Notes under the pieces: generated by a model
What the model was told of the DNA's origin: nothing
Seen by the model: the letters and a program-made list of their open reading frames with translations, nothing else
Database searches by the model: none
Made by a program: the position numbers and the translations under genes
From: Trichostrongylus colubriformis
Taxonomy: Eukaryota > Nematoda > Chromadorea > Rhabditida > Trichostrongylidae
Assembly (NCBI GenBank): GCA_963978905.1
Contig: OZ022257.1
Span: forward strand, 27,481,274-27,545,273
DNA length: 64,000 nt
Reading direction: 5' to 3'
Shown: one piece after another, positions 35,439-44,604 of the stretch
Position numbering within the stretch: the stretch's first letter is position 1
Layout: every line of letters starts with the position of its first letter

Positions 35439-35834
35439 TAGTGATTTGGCAGTATAGCGCCAACTAGAATGAGATCCAATCATGGCATGCAACTTATAGT
35501 TAGGCATAGTTAGGCAACATAAGGACGTACTAGCGCTATCAAAAGTTGATCGACCCCTCATACAATTATGAAAGTTTAAATTTAAATTCCGAATTTCCAG
35601 ATCTGCACGAGTTCACGCAGAAAAGAAACATTCTCTCTAGTGCATCTTCTGCTCACCAGCATTCTCTCCGCGAAGCAGCCAATCCCCATCTCGACCGCAA
35701 TCAGACTCCACACCGGTGAGGGTGTTTATTGTTAGTTGATATCGGCATCGTACATGCAGTACAAGAAAAGTCAGTAGACGGGGTCGTCAAGTCGTATTTT
35801 TCCTAAATACCTTTTCTAAAACCATCATCGCGCA
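35439..35834. other. Unique flank of the BEL/Pao insertion
   Basis: No gene or repeat was recognised. Joined across the insertion, the pre-insertion site would continue at 46977 with a sequence containing GTTCGAATCC, a B-box-like word, so the target may have been a tRNA-like relic. Confidence 0.4.
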
Positions 35835-35839
35835 ATCTG
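35835..35839. other. Target-site duplication, left (ATCTG)
   Basis: ATCTG directly precedes the first base of the left LTR and is repeated exactly at 46972-46976 after the right LTR. A 5-bp duplication is within the 4-6 bp range of BEL/Pao integrases. Confidence 0.9.
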
Positions 35840-36583
35840 TGTAGTGTATATTGAAGCTGCTGTAAGAACGTTCCTCTGTGAGACAAACCCGAGGATTTCC
35901 TTAACTTCAATATTGCACTATTGCTCGCCTATCAGTGAGAGAGAGAAAAGACTCACTGGCCACGCGGTGTTCTCGTAGTTATAGCTAGATATTGATACTA
36001 TTGAATATTGCAGACTCGGCGACGTAGGTTATTGATACTGGAATAGAATACTGTAAGAATCTATATTTATTGAGTAACAGTCCAGAATAATCTACCTCGG
36101 ATAATATTAGCCAGAATCTACCAGATAGTTCCGAGTGCTTCTTCAATAGGGTGCAGCAGATCTGCAAGAATATGATTATTGACCCGTCGACTATTGATTA
36201 GTAGCAGAAATACCTCGTTGCGGTTGACGGGTTCGAGGAATGTCGCCGTCACCAAGCAAGTTCAGCTCGAAAGATAGAAGGCGTCGCTCGAAGTCGCAGG
36301 ACGAGTATTGAAAGTATTGAAGCCAGTCGAAGCCGAAGATGAAGCAGCCAGACGCCAGAAGCCAGAAGAGCAAGAAGAGCCCCGCTAGAGCTGGCGGCGT
36401 GGTTATATACAGGAGCGTATGAGTCATTAGCTGAGAACTATGCGCACAATCTGAAACATTCCTCAAGATCAGCCTGAAGATAAGAAATGAAGAAAGAAAT
36501 GAAATCAGTACTTGATCCTGCTAACACAATTGAATAGAAAAAGGCTTTCTAACCGTATATTTACAAAGTAGCAGTTTACTACA
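35840..36583 (-). repeat. 3' LTR (left copy)
   Basis: This 744-bp LTR starts TGTAGTGTATATT and ends CTACA on the plus strand. In the sense direction it is the 3' LTR. A minus-strand AATAAA lies at 36066-36071 and could be the polyadenylation signal. The sequence just inside (36584-36600) is GC-rich, and only a short GGAG abuts the LTR, so the polypurine tract is weak or atypical. Twelve copies of CAATA occur on the sense strand. Confidence 0.95.
36066..36071 (-). terminator. Possible polyadenylation signal in 3' LTR
   Basis: AATAAA occurs on the sense strand within the R/U5-like part of the LTR, at the position expected downstream of the TATA-like box of the same LTR. The assignment is by motif and position only. 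Confidence 0.45.
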
Positions 36584-36597
36584 CTCCGGGCGGCCGA

Positions 36598-38015
36598 TTA
36601 TTGATACTGGACTCTGTGGATCTCCTCCTTCACAGCTCTTATCCTGGCTGTAATCCTATCTTTGGAGTCCGGAATATTGCAAAGTGCCCGGTGGTGGCCG
36701 CCATCCCGATAAATCAGGAACCTGAGTGCGGTATCTCTCACGATGTCGCAATACCAGCAACTCTTTTTAAAAGCTGCACAACGGTGGTACTCCGACCGAT
36801 GCCCAAGCAATATTGACATAGGTTTTCTCGCAGTACAAACTGAAACCGTTCATCCCCGTTCGTGATGCTCGAACAAGAGTCAGAGTAGTGACTCCCAAAT
36901 GCCTTGCAGAACACACATTGGATATGGGGTTCGATATCGTTTCCCTCGCCTATCTTCCGCTGTGGAAGTAGGAAACGACCTTTATACAGGTCGTCTAGTT
37001 CTTGCTCAAGATCGTCTATGTACTGCTGACGGGCATCGACCTGTCGTCGTCGTGGGTGATGTTCCTCGACATCATAACGTCGATGTTCTACTTTCGGGAC
37101 ATCAGCTATTGGTACGTCGTCGCCATATTGCGGGCGGGCGTCGACCTGTCGACGGTGAGGTTCTTCGACGTCACCGCGTCGCTGCTCTTGAGGTGCCTCT
37201 ACTATTGGGATATTGATGTCATCTTTGGTGTCCGCAATCAACTTGTCCATATATTCGTCATCTGACAGTACGTGAACCTTGCTTGAACTCGGTCCTGGTT
37301 CTTCGAGTTGTCGGGAACTAGTGCCAAATTGTTCGTCGAGACTGTGCTTCCTTTTTGCAGACTTTGAAAGTTCACCTTCGCCCGAAGGAGAGTCCGAGCG
37401 ATCTTTATTGTCTCTTTGCTTGAGGGTGCCAAGTAACCTCTCCTCCATCTTCGCCACAGCTCTATTGAAGGCACTGACGAAAGTGCTCGCGTTTTCCACT
37501 TTTTCCGCGAGGATCCTCTTTTCTGCATTAGTGATTTCTTCCTCAATATCCTTTATGTGCCGATCCAGCATTTGTAGCCGGTAGCCCACTTTTGCTGCGA
37601 TTGAGCGGGTGTCGTGAGTCCTTTCTTCACGCCATTCTGATCTACGCTTCCTTGAGATCTTTCCGGTGTCTACCGCCATACGATATATTGAATCGAATAA
37701 CATAAATCGCTGTGTGTAGCTCAGCAACTTCTCCTTAGCGTACACGGCTGTCCTTAACATCCTGCTGGCGTACATTAGCAGTTCGCCACCGCTGATATCT
37801 ACTTCTGTTGTGGAGAGTAGATGATGGGTGAGCTGATCCTCCAGGGTATGGGCCATCCTCACGTGTTGATTGATTTCGCGAAGAGTCGTGGTCATGTCTA
37901 TTTCGAGATCGTCTACGGATATTGCCTCTCTGTTCAGCGTAGAGAGTGTCAGGAATTCGGCGCTATAGTCGCTGTCTCCGGCCATCATGAATGAATCTGA
38001 AATGATATTGCCCAT
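36598..38015 (-). CDS. Extra gag-like zinc-knuckle ORF downstream of env (frame broken near 3' end)
   Basis: The main frame 36738-38015 encodes 425 residues. It begins MGNIISDS, an N-myristoylation-like start, followed by long charged helical or coiled-coil-like stretches, then a Ser/Pro-rich and repeated RRQVDAR-containing linker. It ends with zinc-knuckle sequence CVFCKAFGSHYSDSC and, about 20 residues on, CQYC. Directly after that the frame is lost; an overlapping frame (36598-36819) continues with HRC, CWYC and GGHHRALC. Across the two frames there are three knuckles with the same order and spacing as in the element's own Gag (residues 358-419). This suggests a second, diverged Gag-type protein without the DUF1759 core. 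A TTTCAG acceptor-like site at 37997-38002, inside the first codons, suggests a spliced subgenomic message starting at a later Met instead. The function is unknown; nucleic-acid binding or particle assembly is inference. Confidence 0.7.
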
Positions 38016-38086
38016 GTATTACATTACTGTACTTTACCTAATGCTAATGTTACTAACTATGACTATGAAGGTTCTAGGCGTCATAG

Positions 38087-40363
38087 CTAAAGCTGTTTGT
38101 TGTGATTAGTATTGTTCATGATACCTAGTTTCTTAACCATGTTGAAAAGAATTTTAATAATCAGTTTCGGTATTGCTAGAATCAGCTTTACTATCAAAGT
38201 CATTCTGCACGTGGTTATGAACATATACGAAATGGCTATTGCTAGAAGTAGTCCCACAATTGTGAAAATGAGTGTCTTATACCACGTCAGGAAAACTGTA
38301 CCGATGTGAAGGGAATCAGGCCACACAAATTCAGAGTTTGATGTGGACTCTCCTTTCACCCACTTCTCGAGCATTCCATGAAGGGACGCTGTGAACTTGA
38401 GTATACCACCTACTTTGAAAGATGTGGCAACTTTTCCACAAGCTATTGTGCATTCGAAAAATGCTCGAGCTTTCGTAGGGCTGAATCTTAGTGTCGAGGT
38501 GATTCCCGTGATATTGCATGGTATAGTAAAGCCGATCTGGTCGCAAAGTACTTCGGCATGAATGTCATTTTGTAACGAGTAGCAGGTGACTTGAGTAAGG
38601 GCACCTTTCATACAGTTGTAGCATCCTACCAATTCTGTGGCTTCAGCCCTACATGAGGCATCCTCCACGATTATCTCTGATTCCAGTGACCCCTCGAAAT
38701 TCATTATGATTTCCGATGTTACCATGCTAGACACCTTCGCCTTCACCCTCGCCCTATTATGTTGTTGGAAGGATATTGAAGGAATATTGACCGGTAACTG
38801 ATTCCTAAGGTTATTGAACCAACTACCTATTGGTACGTCCTGACATTTGCAATTGATTTTTGTTTCTGCCGAAAGGCATATACAGTTGTCTACCACCGGA
38901 CATGAAAGGTTTCTGGCCTCTTCACTTGTGCTACATCGTAGCGGAGGCTCAGCATTATCTCTCCACAAAGCCGTACGTGCCGAGTCGGCTATGAAGCGGC
39001 TGTGAAGAATTCTCATTGCTGGAAACGAAAGTGATGTAAGCGTGAAGGTAAAGAACTTCCAAGTTCTTGGGATATTGGGAATCAGCTGCTCCGTTATTGT
39101 TGAAACTTTGCGTCGAGCTCTCTCGAAGTGCACGATTTGCACTTTGGCTCCTTCCATCCACCTGTTACAGTGAAATATTTCGTACACCTTATCACTCATG
39201 GGCTCCATATAAACTCTGTAGAACAGGCATCCAGAGCTCAGGAATCCACAGTCGCATCCCGGTCCTCCACATGATTCCACGCAAGCAGTATTTCCCGGTA
39301 AGTGATTACCCTGCTCCAATTCTGGTACAAGACTAGAGGAATTGATGGCTCCGCACTTTTCTCCCTTGCATGTCCCCATATGGGGGCAATGTTTACTACT
39401 AATCACCTTGTGTACCGTGTCTCGCGTGAAAAATTCCGTCTCTGGTTCGCACAACAAATACAGTGATTTCCATGTCAACCGGATTTCATGCAGTAGTGTA
39501 CTATTGTTCATTAACCGAATACAGGCTTCGCGCTTAAATGTATTGATCTTGAAGACTTCAGATAGTTGTATACGACAAGGTTCTGCCGCTCCCTCGGTAC
39601 AGATAGTCGAGTAATGGTTGAACACATTAACTTTTTGGCATCCAAGTACTGCCGGGACTATTGCCACGATGGCCAAGATTTCTGCAAGACGGCGTCTGCG
39701 AAAACTGAATCTGCTTCCTGATCTCCTCCGGGTTATCGTGTTGGAAAACATAAACTTCACCAGCGCCCAGAGAATTCTGACGAGCTGTCTTATTGGTTTA
39801 CCAATTGTGACTGGCACATACAGGAAGACGTAACATCCAGTGATCACGCAGTAGAGCAGTATAGCTGTAGCTATTATTGCGCTAACAGGCCAGCACTCTG
39901 GATTGAGGATATTGGCGCTGCAGAATGTGCAGTCTATTGATGGGCAAAATGGAGCTGGTGAACAGGAACTTTCCAGGGTTTCTATAGAATGCGGTAGCGA
40001 AATTTTCCATCTCACCTTGTGCTCGTGTAGTATGATCCCGGAGGAAAAGAATATTGTTTCATTCTCTTGTGGTTGTTTGAGTTCTACACAGTAATGTTCA
40101 GCACAGACCTCATATGGAAACCTTTCAGGAAGCCGCAGTTGAACTCCCATCTCTATGCATGTCATGGTTCGTATTGCTAGTGAGCTATTGTGATCAGCTA
40201 CCGTCATTGCGGTAGCAGATGACATCAAGAGGCCAACTACGATGAATTGGAGAATTGACGTCACGAGGAATACGCTTGAGAAACTACCATTTCCTTCTTC
40301 CTGATAGTTTACTCTCTCTCGTTTTCGAAGGTTATACCTCGGAGGTGGTTCGATCTGCTCCAT
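38087..40363 (-). CDS. env: env: phlebovirus-type (Gc-like) glycoprotein region
   Basis: This is the last ~758 residues of the fused frame. In order: a hydrophobic signal or anchor (residues 918-941); a small cysteine-rich ectodomain with N-glycosylation motifs (NSS, NET); a membrane segment (about 1046-1072) and a basic stretch; FRRRR at about 1109-1113, a furin-like site, directly before a second hydrophobic signal (1114-1129); then a cysteine-rich ectodomain containing CGGPGCDCGFLSSGCLFYR (about 1253-1271), the hallmark of Phlebo_G2 class II fusion proteins. A C-terminal anchor lies at about 1577-1603. The layout is Gn-then-Gc-like. Capture of a phlebovirus-type glycoprotein by nematode BEL/Pao elements is established for related elements. 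The frame is intact through the region. Confidence 0.85.
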   Translation of the reverse strand: MEQIEPPPRYNLRKRERVNYQEEGNGSFSSVFLVTSILQFIVVGLLMSSATAMTVADHNSSLAIRTMTCIEMGVQLRLPERFPYEVCAEHYCVELKQPQENETIFFSSGIILHEHKVRWKISLPHSIETLESSCSPAPFCPSIDCTFCSANILNPECWPVSAIIATAILLYCVITGCYVFLYVPVTIGKPIRQLVRILWALVKFMFSNTITRRRSGSRFSFRRRRLAEILAIVAIVPAVLGCQKVNVFNHYSTICTEGAAEPCRIQLSEVFKINTFKREACIRLMNNSTLLHEIRLTWKSLYLLCEPETEFFTRDTVHKVISSKHCPHMGTCKGEKCGAINSSSLVPELEQGNHLPGNTACVESCGGPGCDCGFLSSGCLFYRVYMEPMSDKVYEIFHCNRWMEGAKVQIVHFERARRKVSTITEQLIPNIPRTWKFFTFTLTSLSFPAMRILHSRFIADSARTALWRDNAEPPLRCSTSEEARNLSCPVVDNCICLSAETKINCKCQDVPIGSWFNNLRNQLPVNIPSISFQQHNRARVKAKVSSMVTSEIIMNFEGSLESEIIVEDASCRAEATELVGCYNCMKGALTQVTCYSLQNDIHAEVLCDQIGFTIPCNITGITSTLRFSPTKARAFFECTIACGKVATSFKVGGILKFTASLHGMLEKWVKGESTSNSEFVWPDSLHIGTVFLTWYKTLIFTIVGLLLAIAISYMFITTCRMTLIVKLILAIPKLIIKILFNMVKKLGIMNNTNHNKQL

Positions 40364-43027
40364 GTTTTCCTCTTCGCCGGGTGTGCTGATTCCCTTCTGA
40401 TTCCCTACATCTTGAAGGTCTCGAGTTTCATCTTCTTTTGAAGATTCCTCGTCTTCGAGTTCAAGAGGAACGAGTAGGTTTATTGGGCGACGAATCACCT
40501 TTTTAGAAGGTAATCTTACCCGTGCTTCTCGTATTGTTCCTTTACTGTTTCTCACAACCTCGTCGATCATCCCTAACTTCCACGCTTGACGTGGAATTAT
40601 TGGATCACTAAGCAACACCAACTGTCCTTCCTTTGGGCTCCGGACGCAACCGCGTTTTCTGCTGAATGTTAGGGTGTGTTTTTCCCTCAGACTAGTGAGA
40701 TATTGATATTCCCAAAGTTGCCAGAACCTCTCCGTTAGTTTACACGACGTTTTCAAAGCCGCGATCGTTTGCTGTCTTGTTAGTAACGACGGTATTTCCG
40801 CAGAAGGAGCATAACTGGGATCATCTTTATCTTCCGCCAGGTTGAGCAACGGGAATTCGATATCCAGCTCCCTTTGGAGGAAGTCGATAGGGCGCAAGGT
40901 CCCTATGTGTTCCAAGTCCTTTCCCACGTATGTGAGTGGGCGGGTATTGATAATGGACTCTATAGTTGTAGACATTTCATCGAGCGTCACCACTGCCTGT
41001 CCCAGGGTTTTATAAAGGGAATGCTTTATTGATTTGATGAGCCTTTCGTAGAAGCCTCCCTGCCAAGGCGCATACGGTGTTATGCGCCTCCATTCGATCT
41101 CTCTATTGCTCACCTCCTTCAGCACTAGAGGGTCACTTTGTGCAGTTTGAATGCATTCCCTCAGGATAGATTCTCCTAACAGAAATGTGGGAGCATTGTC
41201 GCTAACGATTAATTTCGGAATGCCCCGCCTCGCGAAGAATCTTCGCAGCATTTGCAGAAATGCTGTGGTGGAGAGGTCTGACACCACGTCCAGATGTACA
41301 AGACGAGTGACCATGCATGTAATTATTGAACCGAAGCATTTCCCATGGTTCCCCTTCGAAAGCGATATTGCCAGCGGGCCGAAATAGTCCAGTCCCACAT
41401 TACTGAAGGGGCGTGATCTGACCACCCGTTCCTTCGGCAGGTCTTCCTGAGTCGGATATTGATAAGCCAAATTATTGAGCTTCTGGCATAGCACGCATTT
41501 CCGCACGATACTCGCGACTTGCGAACGCAGTTGGGGAATCCAAAATTTCTGCCTTATGAGCGCCATAGTATGGCTAACTCCTGGATGGCCTCTGTCATGG
41601 ACGTCACGAATTATTATCTCTGATAATAAAGTTTTTTGCAGAACAAGTATCGGGAATTTGGCCTCGCTATCCAATTGAGCATGCCCTAGCCGTCCTCGAC
41701 ACCTTAAGATGCCTTCTGCGTCCGTCACAATATTGAGCTGTTTCAGGGACTTCAAGATATTATTGTTTACCATCGTCTTCTGATGGTGTTTTATGAGTAT
41801 TTGACCGGCGAACTCCAGCTCTTTTCCTTGTAAAAACTTCGAGTCTCTAGCCGGGTTGGGAATCTTCAATATCGATACCTGCAACTTTACCTCTCTTTTC
41901 TTATTGAGCTGCCGTAACACGGCACTTATAAACCGAAGTACCTGTGCCAATATTCTTTTTGCTTGGGTGAATGTTTTCACCTGGCTAGGTCTGAGTAACT
42001 CTGTCGCGTTGCGAGAATCCTCTGATATTGGCGTTACCGAAGTAATAAGTGCACTGGAGGGCATGGGGTTCGAGAGTTCCTCGATGGATTCTCCATTGTC
42101 ATCCCGTGGAGCATCGAAGATTTTGTCACGTGATGGCCACTCGGTCTCATCTTTCCGTAGAAACCACGGCCCTTCCCACCAATAGTGGTTCTCCAATTCT
42201 TCTGCCGTCAAACCTCTCGTGCCGCAGTCGGCTGGGTTGTCTCCCGTTACCACATATCCGAACTTTACGAGACATGCCCTGTTCAGCAAGTGATGTGCTA
42301 TCCGCTGAATTTCCGCCAAGCGATTGAGCACAAATACTCCCGCATCCTTCTGAGGCTTTCGTCTGATCCAGCTTAACGCAATTTCAGAATCGGTAAAGGC
42401 GTAAATCGCATGAATAGCGAGAACCTTTTCTAGCTGGGAAAGAACGGCATTGCTCAGGCGCATTGCCAATGTTATTGCGTTCAGTTCCAGCTGTATTGTG
42501 GTTTGACCTTTTATTGATGGTAGTTTCGATTTCGCCATCAGTAGGTGGGACTCACGTCGTATTGGGCAAACAAGGTAGATACAAGCGGCCATTCCGGTGG
42601 TGCTTGCGTCTGCAAATGAGACCAACATGCCTTCACTTGTTCTCGGAGCTAGAAATCTCGGAAGGCCTTTTTGAAAGCCCTGTGTCTGACTTCTTATGAG
42701 ATTCCACTCGTTCGCTCTTTCAGCTGATAGGTGGGTATCCCAATCGTATTGATCCTTCCATAACTGTTGGAGGAACACCTTGGCCCGATGCAATAAGGGG
42801 ACCAACCAGCCTAGCGGGTCGTAAACCGCCGCTATCTCACTCGTCACTGTTCGTTTAGTGACTATTGAGCTCTCTGGAAGAGAGCACGATAAACGGCACT
42901 CGTCTGTCTTGAGATCCCAACGAATACCTAGAACTTTCAGATATTGACTGTCTGCCTTGTCCTCTCCAGGTATTGCGTTCATCACTTCCTGACTATTCGA
43001 TGCGAACTCTCGCAAGTTCATGCCCAA
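38087..43027 (-). CDS. pol-env: pol C-terminal part (RT end, RNase H, integrase) fused in frame to env
   Basis: One open frame of 1646 codons; the initial codon shown at 43027 is only where the open stretch is counted from, since the frame continues upstream to the break in the RT catalytic box at 43099-43104. Domains by residue: RT connection and RNase H about 1-300 (SFADAS near 137, FTDSE near 212); integrase zinc finger H477/H481 with C511/C514; integrase core with D547, D610 and E661; DUF5641-type C-terminus about 795-855 (GQLVLLSD, then ARVRLPS). The frame runs without a stop through an acidic linker into a two-part membrane glycoprotein (from about residue 889). Integrase and glycoprotein in one uninterrupted frame imply a polyprotein or, more likely, a spliced env message. 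All catalytic integrase residues are present. Confidence 0.92.
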   Translation of the reverse strand: MGMNLREFASNSQEVMNAIPGEDKADSQYLKVLGIRWDLKTDECRLSCSLPESSIVTKRTVTSEIAAVYDPLGWLVPLLHRAKVFLQQLWKDQYDWDTHLSAERANEWNLIRSQTQGFQKGLPRFLAPRTSEGMLVSFADASTTGMAACIYLVCPIRRESHLLMAKSKLPSIKGQTTIQLELNAITLAMRLSNAVLSQLEKVLAIHAIYAFTDSEIALSWIRRKPQKDAGVFVLNRLAEIQRIAHHLLNRACLVKFGYVVTGDNPADCGTRGLTAEELENHYWWEGPWFLRKDETEWPSRDKIFDAPRDDNGESIEELSNPMPSSALITSVTPISEDSRNATELLRPSQVKTFTQAKRILAQVLRFISAVLRQLNKKREVKLQVSILKIPNPARDSKFLQGKELEFAGQILIKHHQKTMVNNNILKSLKQLNIVTDAEGILRCRGRLGHAQLDSEAKFPILVLQKTLLSEIIIRDVHDRGHPGVSHTMALIRQKFWIPQLRSQVASIVRKCVLCQKLNNLAYQYPTQEDLPKERVVRSRPFSNVGLDYFGPLAISLSKGNHGKCFGSIITCMVTRLVHLDVVSDLSTTAFLQMLRRFFARRGIPKLIVSDNAPTFLLGESILRECIQTAQSDPLVLKEVSNREIEWRRITPYAPWQGGFYERLIKSIKHSLYKTLGQAVVTLDEMSTTIESIINTRPLTYVGKDLEHIGTLRPIDFLQRELDIEFPLLNLAEDKDDPSYAPSAEIPSLLTRQQTIAALKTSCKLTERFWQLWEYQYLTSLREKHTLTFSRKRGCVRSPKEGQLVLLSDPIIPRQAWKLGMIDEVVRNSKGTIREARVRLPSKKVIRRPINLLVPLELEDEESSKEDETRDLQDVGNQKGISTPGEEENMEQIEPPPRYNLRKRERVNYQEEGNGSFSSVFLVTSILQFIVVGLLMSSATAMTVADHNSSLAIRTMTCIEMGVQLRLPERFPYEVCAEHYCVELKQPQENETIFFSSGIILHEHKVRWKISLPHSIETLESSCSPAPFCPSIDCTFCSANILNPECWPVSAIIATAILLYCVITGCYVFLYVPVTIGKPIRQLVRILWALVKFMFSNTITRRRSGSRFSFRRRRLAEILAIVAIVPAVLGCQKVNVFNHYSTICTEGAAEPCRIQLSEVFKINTFKREACIRLMNNSTLLHEIRLTWKSLYLLCEPETEFFTRDTVHKVISSKHCPHMGTCKGEKCGAINSSSLVPELEQGNHLPGNTACVESCGGPGCDCGFLSSGCLFYRVYMEPMSDKVYEIFHCNRWMEGAKVQIVHFERARRKVSTITEQLIPNIPRTWKFFTFTLTSLSFPAMRILHSRFIADSARTALWRDNAEPPLRCSTSEEARNLSCPVVDNCICLSAETKINCKCQDVPIGSWFNNLRNQLPVNIPSISFQQHNRARVKAKVSSMVTSEIIMNFEGSLESEIIVEDASCRAEATELVGCYNCMKGALTQVTCYSLQNDIHAEVLCDQIGFTIPCNITGITSTLRFSPTKARAFFECTIACGKVATSFKVGGILKFTASLHGMLEKWVKGESTSNSEFVWPDSLHIGTVFLTWYKTLIFTIVGLLLAIAISYMFITTCRMTLIVKLILAIPKLIIKILFNMVKKLGIMNNTNHNKQL

Positions 43028-43089
43028 CTCGTTGAAGATTTTCTTTGATTTACCGTAATATTGTACTGCCCCCTGGTAGGTATTGGAGG

Positions 43090-44604
43090 TCAGGATGAGG
43101 TGTCGACGTAAGTATTGTCTTTGATCTTTTGGGCTATTGGATGCTCAGGGTATTGATCCAAATGATAGCGTGTTGTTCCTGCCAACAGAAACGGCGAGGA
43201 CTTGATCCCAAACGTTACTTTAGTGAAGCGAAGCACTAGAATGTTGCTCTGGTCTGGTGGCTCCTTATGATTCCGTAGCCACAAGCACCGTGTAGCATCC
43301 CGATCCGTCTCATGCAGTCGAATTTGCAAAAACGCTTTTTCGACATCGGATATCAACGCTATTGCCCCAATCCGGAACCTCAGCAGTAATCCATATAATG
43401 ACGGTAAGATGACTGGTCCTCGATAGAGGACATCATTGAGCGACGGGCTTCCCTTGTAGTGTGCCGACGCGTCAAAGACAATCCGTAGTTTGGTTGTGGT
43501 TTTGTGAGGTGTCAATACCGGCTGATGCGGTATGTAGTGGATTTGGTTTTCGGTTATTGCCCCATCCTTGTCCACCACCTCCACAATATGCTTCTGCAGC
43601 TGATCTTGAAATATGCTGTTGTATTGATCGAGCAGTACCTCGCCTTTTCTCAGCGAAGCCCACACATTGACCAATCTCTTATAAGCTATTGCATAGTTGT
43701 CTGGTAGGAATGGATATTGATCCTTCCATGGGAGACGGACGTAGTATCCGTCATTCCTTTTTTCTATTGTTTCCAGGAATTTTTCCCATACCAGTTTGTC
43801 TAGTGCTTCTCGAGCTTCTTTTAGAGGACCCGTGAACTGCTCCGTGCCAGCAGCATCCATCGTCCAGTAGTTCTCCCAGGCCTCTTGCTCTGCTTCCGAT
43901 ATTGAAGGATCGAAAGCATTTACCGTGTTCACCTGCACGTCCATGGACCAGCAATTGTCCCATGTCTCTACTTCTCTAGCACATGAGGACACTTGTAGCA
44001 GCGCTTCCCCTTCCCTGCTAGAGAGCTCCTTTGGTTTCCCAGACATGATGTATCCCAACTTCGTCGGTAAAAGCCTCATTCCTGAGGGCAGGGATATTGG
44101 TACTTTATCTGTCCTCAACAGATTCCACATCTGGTCACATCCCAGAAGTATCAAAGGTTTGATAACTTCCTTCCGTGCATCGAGATATTGAATCGGTAAG
44201 CTCAACTGACTTATCACTTTGCGATCAGCATCCGAAATGCATGGTATCGCGAAAGCTCGAGTGAGCACGTCGTGAGTATGCAAGCGGAGCGTATAAGAAT
44301 TCCCTTCTGCATCCCACGCCTGAACCTGTACAAGCTTGCATATTGTTTGACGGATATTATGGGATCCGAATGTCTGAAGTTTCATCCTCTTTTCCTCTAT
44401 GAAGGGCAGACGCAGGTCCGTGGCCAATGAAGCGTCTATGAACGAAACTTCCGCCCCACTGTCCAGTAAGACGTCAACCTTCCGTAGGCAATTTGTTTTC
44501 GGATCGAGAACAGTGATTTCCCCTGCTGGTAGGAGAGAGCTACTGTTCCCCGTGTATGAAGAACCGCTTGAAGCTGCAAAACGGCTTCGTCGCCCACGAC
44601 ATCG
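43090..44604 (-). CDS. pol: protease and reverse transcriptase (frame broken in the RT catalytic box)
   Basis: The frame is open from 44604, overlapping gag by 169 nt in the -1 register; the first Met is at 44427. An aspartic protease active site (LLDSGAE, DUF1758-type) lies upstream of that Met, near 44455-44480, so translation must enter from gag. RT follows as Peptidase_A17/BEL-type: YIPHQPVL, KLRIVFDASA, SLNDVLYRGP, ISDVEKAFLQI (catalytic Asp) and FGIKSSPFLL. The frame stops at 43090 a few residues after the first aspartate of the YVDD box, because one base is missing there relative to the downstream frame. As it stands the reverse transcriptase is truncated at its active site. A sequencing or assembly error cannot be excluded. 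Confidence 0.9.
   Translation of the reverse strand, partial: RCRGRRSRFAASSGSSYTGNSSSLLPAGEITVLDPKTNCLRKVDVLLDSGAEVSFIDASLATDLRLPFIEEKRMKLQTFGSHNIRQTICKLVQVQAWDAEGNSYTLRLHTHDVLTRAFAIPCISDADRKVISQLSLPIQYLDARKEVIKPLILLGCDQMWNLLRTDKVPISLPSGMRLLPTKLGYIMSGKPKELSSREGEALLQVSSCAREVETWDNCWSMDVQVNTVNAFDPSISEAEQEAWENYWTMDAAGTEQFTGPLKEAREALDKLVWEKFLETIEKRNDGYYVRLPWKDQYPFLPDNYAIAYKRLVNVWASLRKGEVLLDQYNSIFQDQLQKHIVEVVDKDGAITENQIHYIPHQPVLTPHKTTTKLRIVFDASAHYKGSPSLNDVLYRGPVILPSLYGLLLRFRIGAIALISDVEKAFLQIRLHETDRDATRCLWLRNHKEPPDQSNILVLRFTKVTFGIKSSPFLLAGTTRYHLDQYPEHPIAQKIKDNTYVDTSS

Noticed and set aside
36899..37584. Plus-strand frames of about 100 codons opposite the 3' ORF
   Set aside because: They are antisense shadows of the minus-strand 36738-38015 frame, which has the zinc-knuckle evidence.
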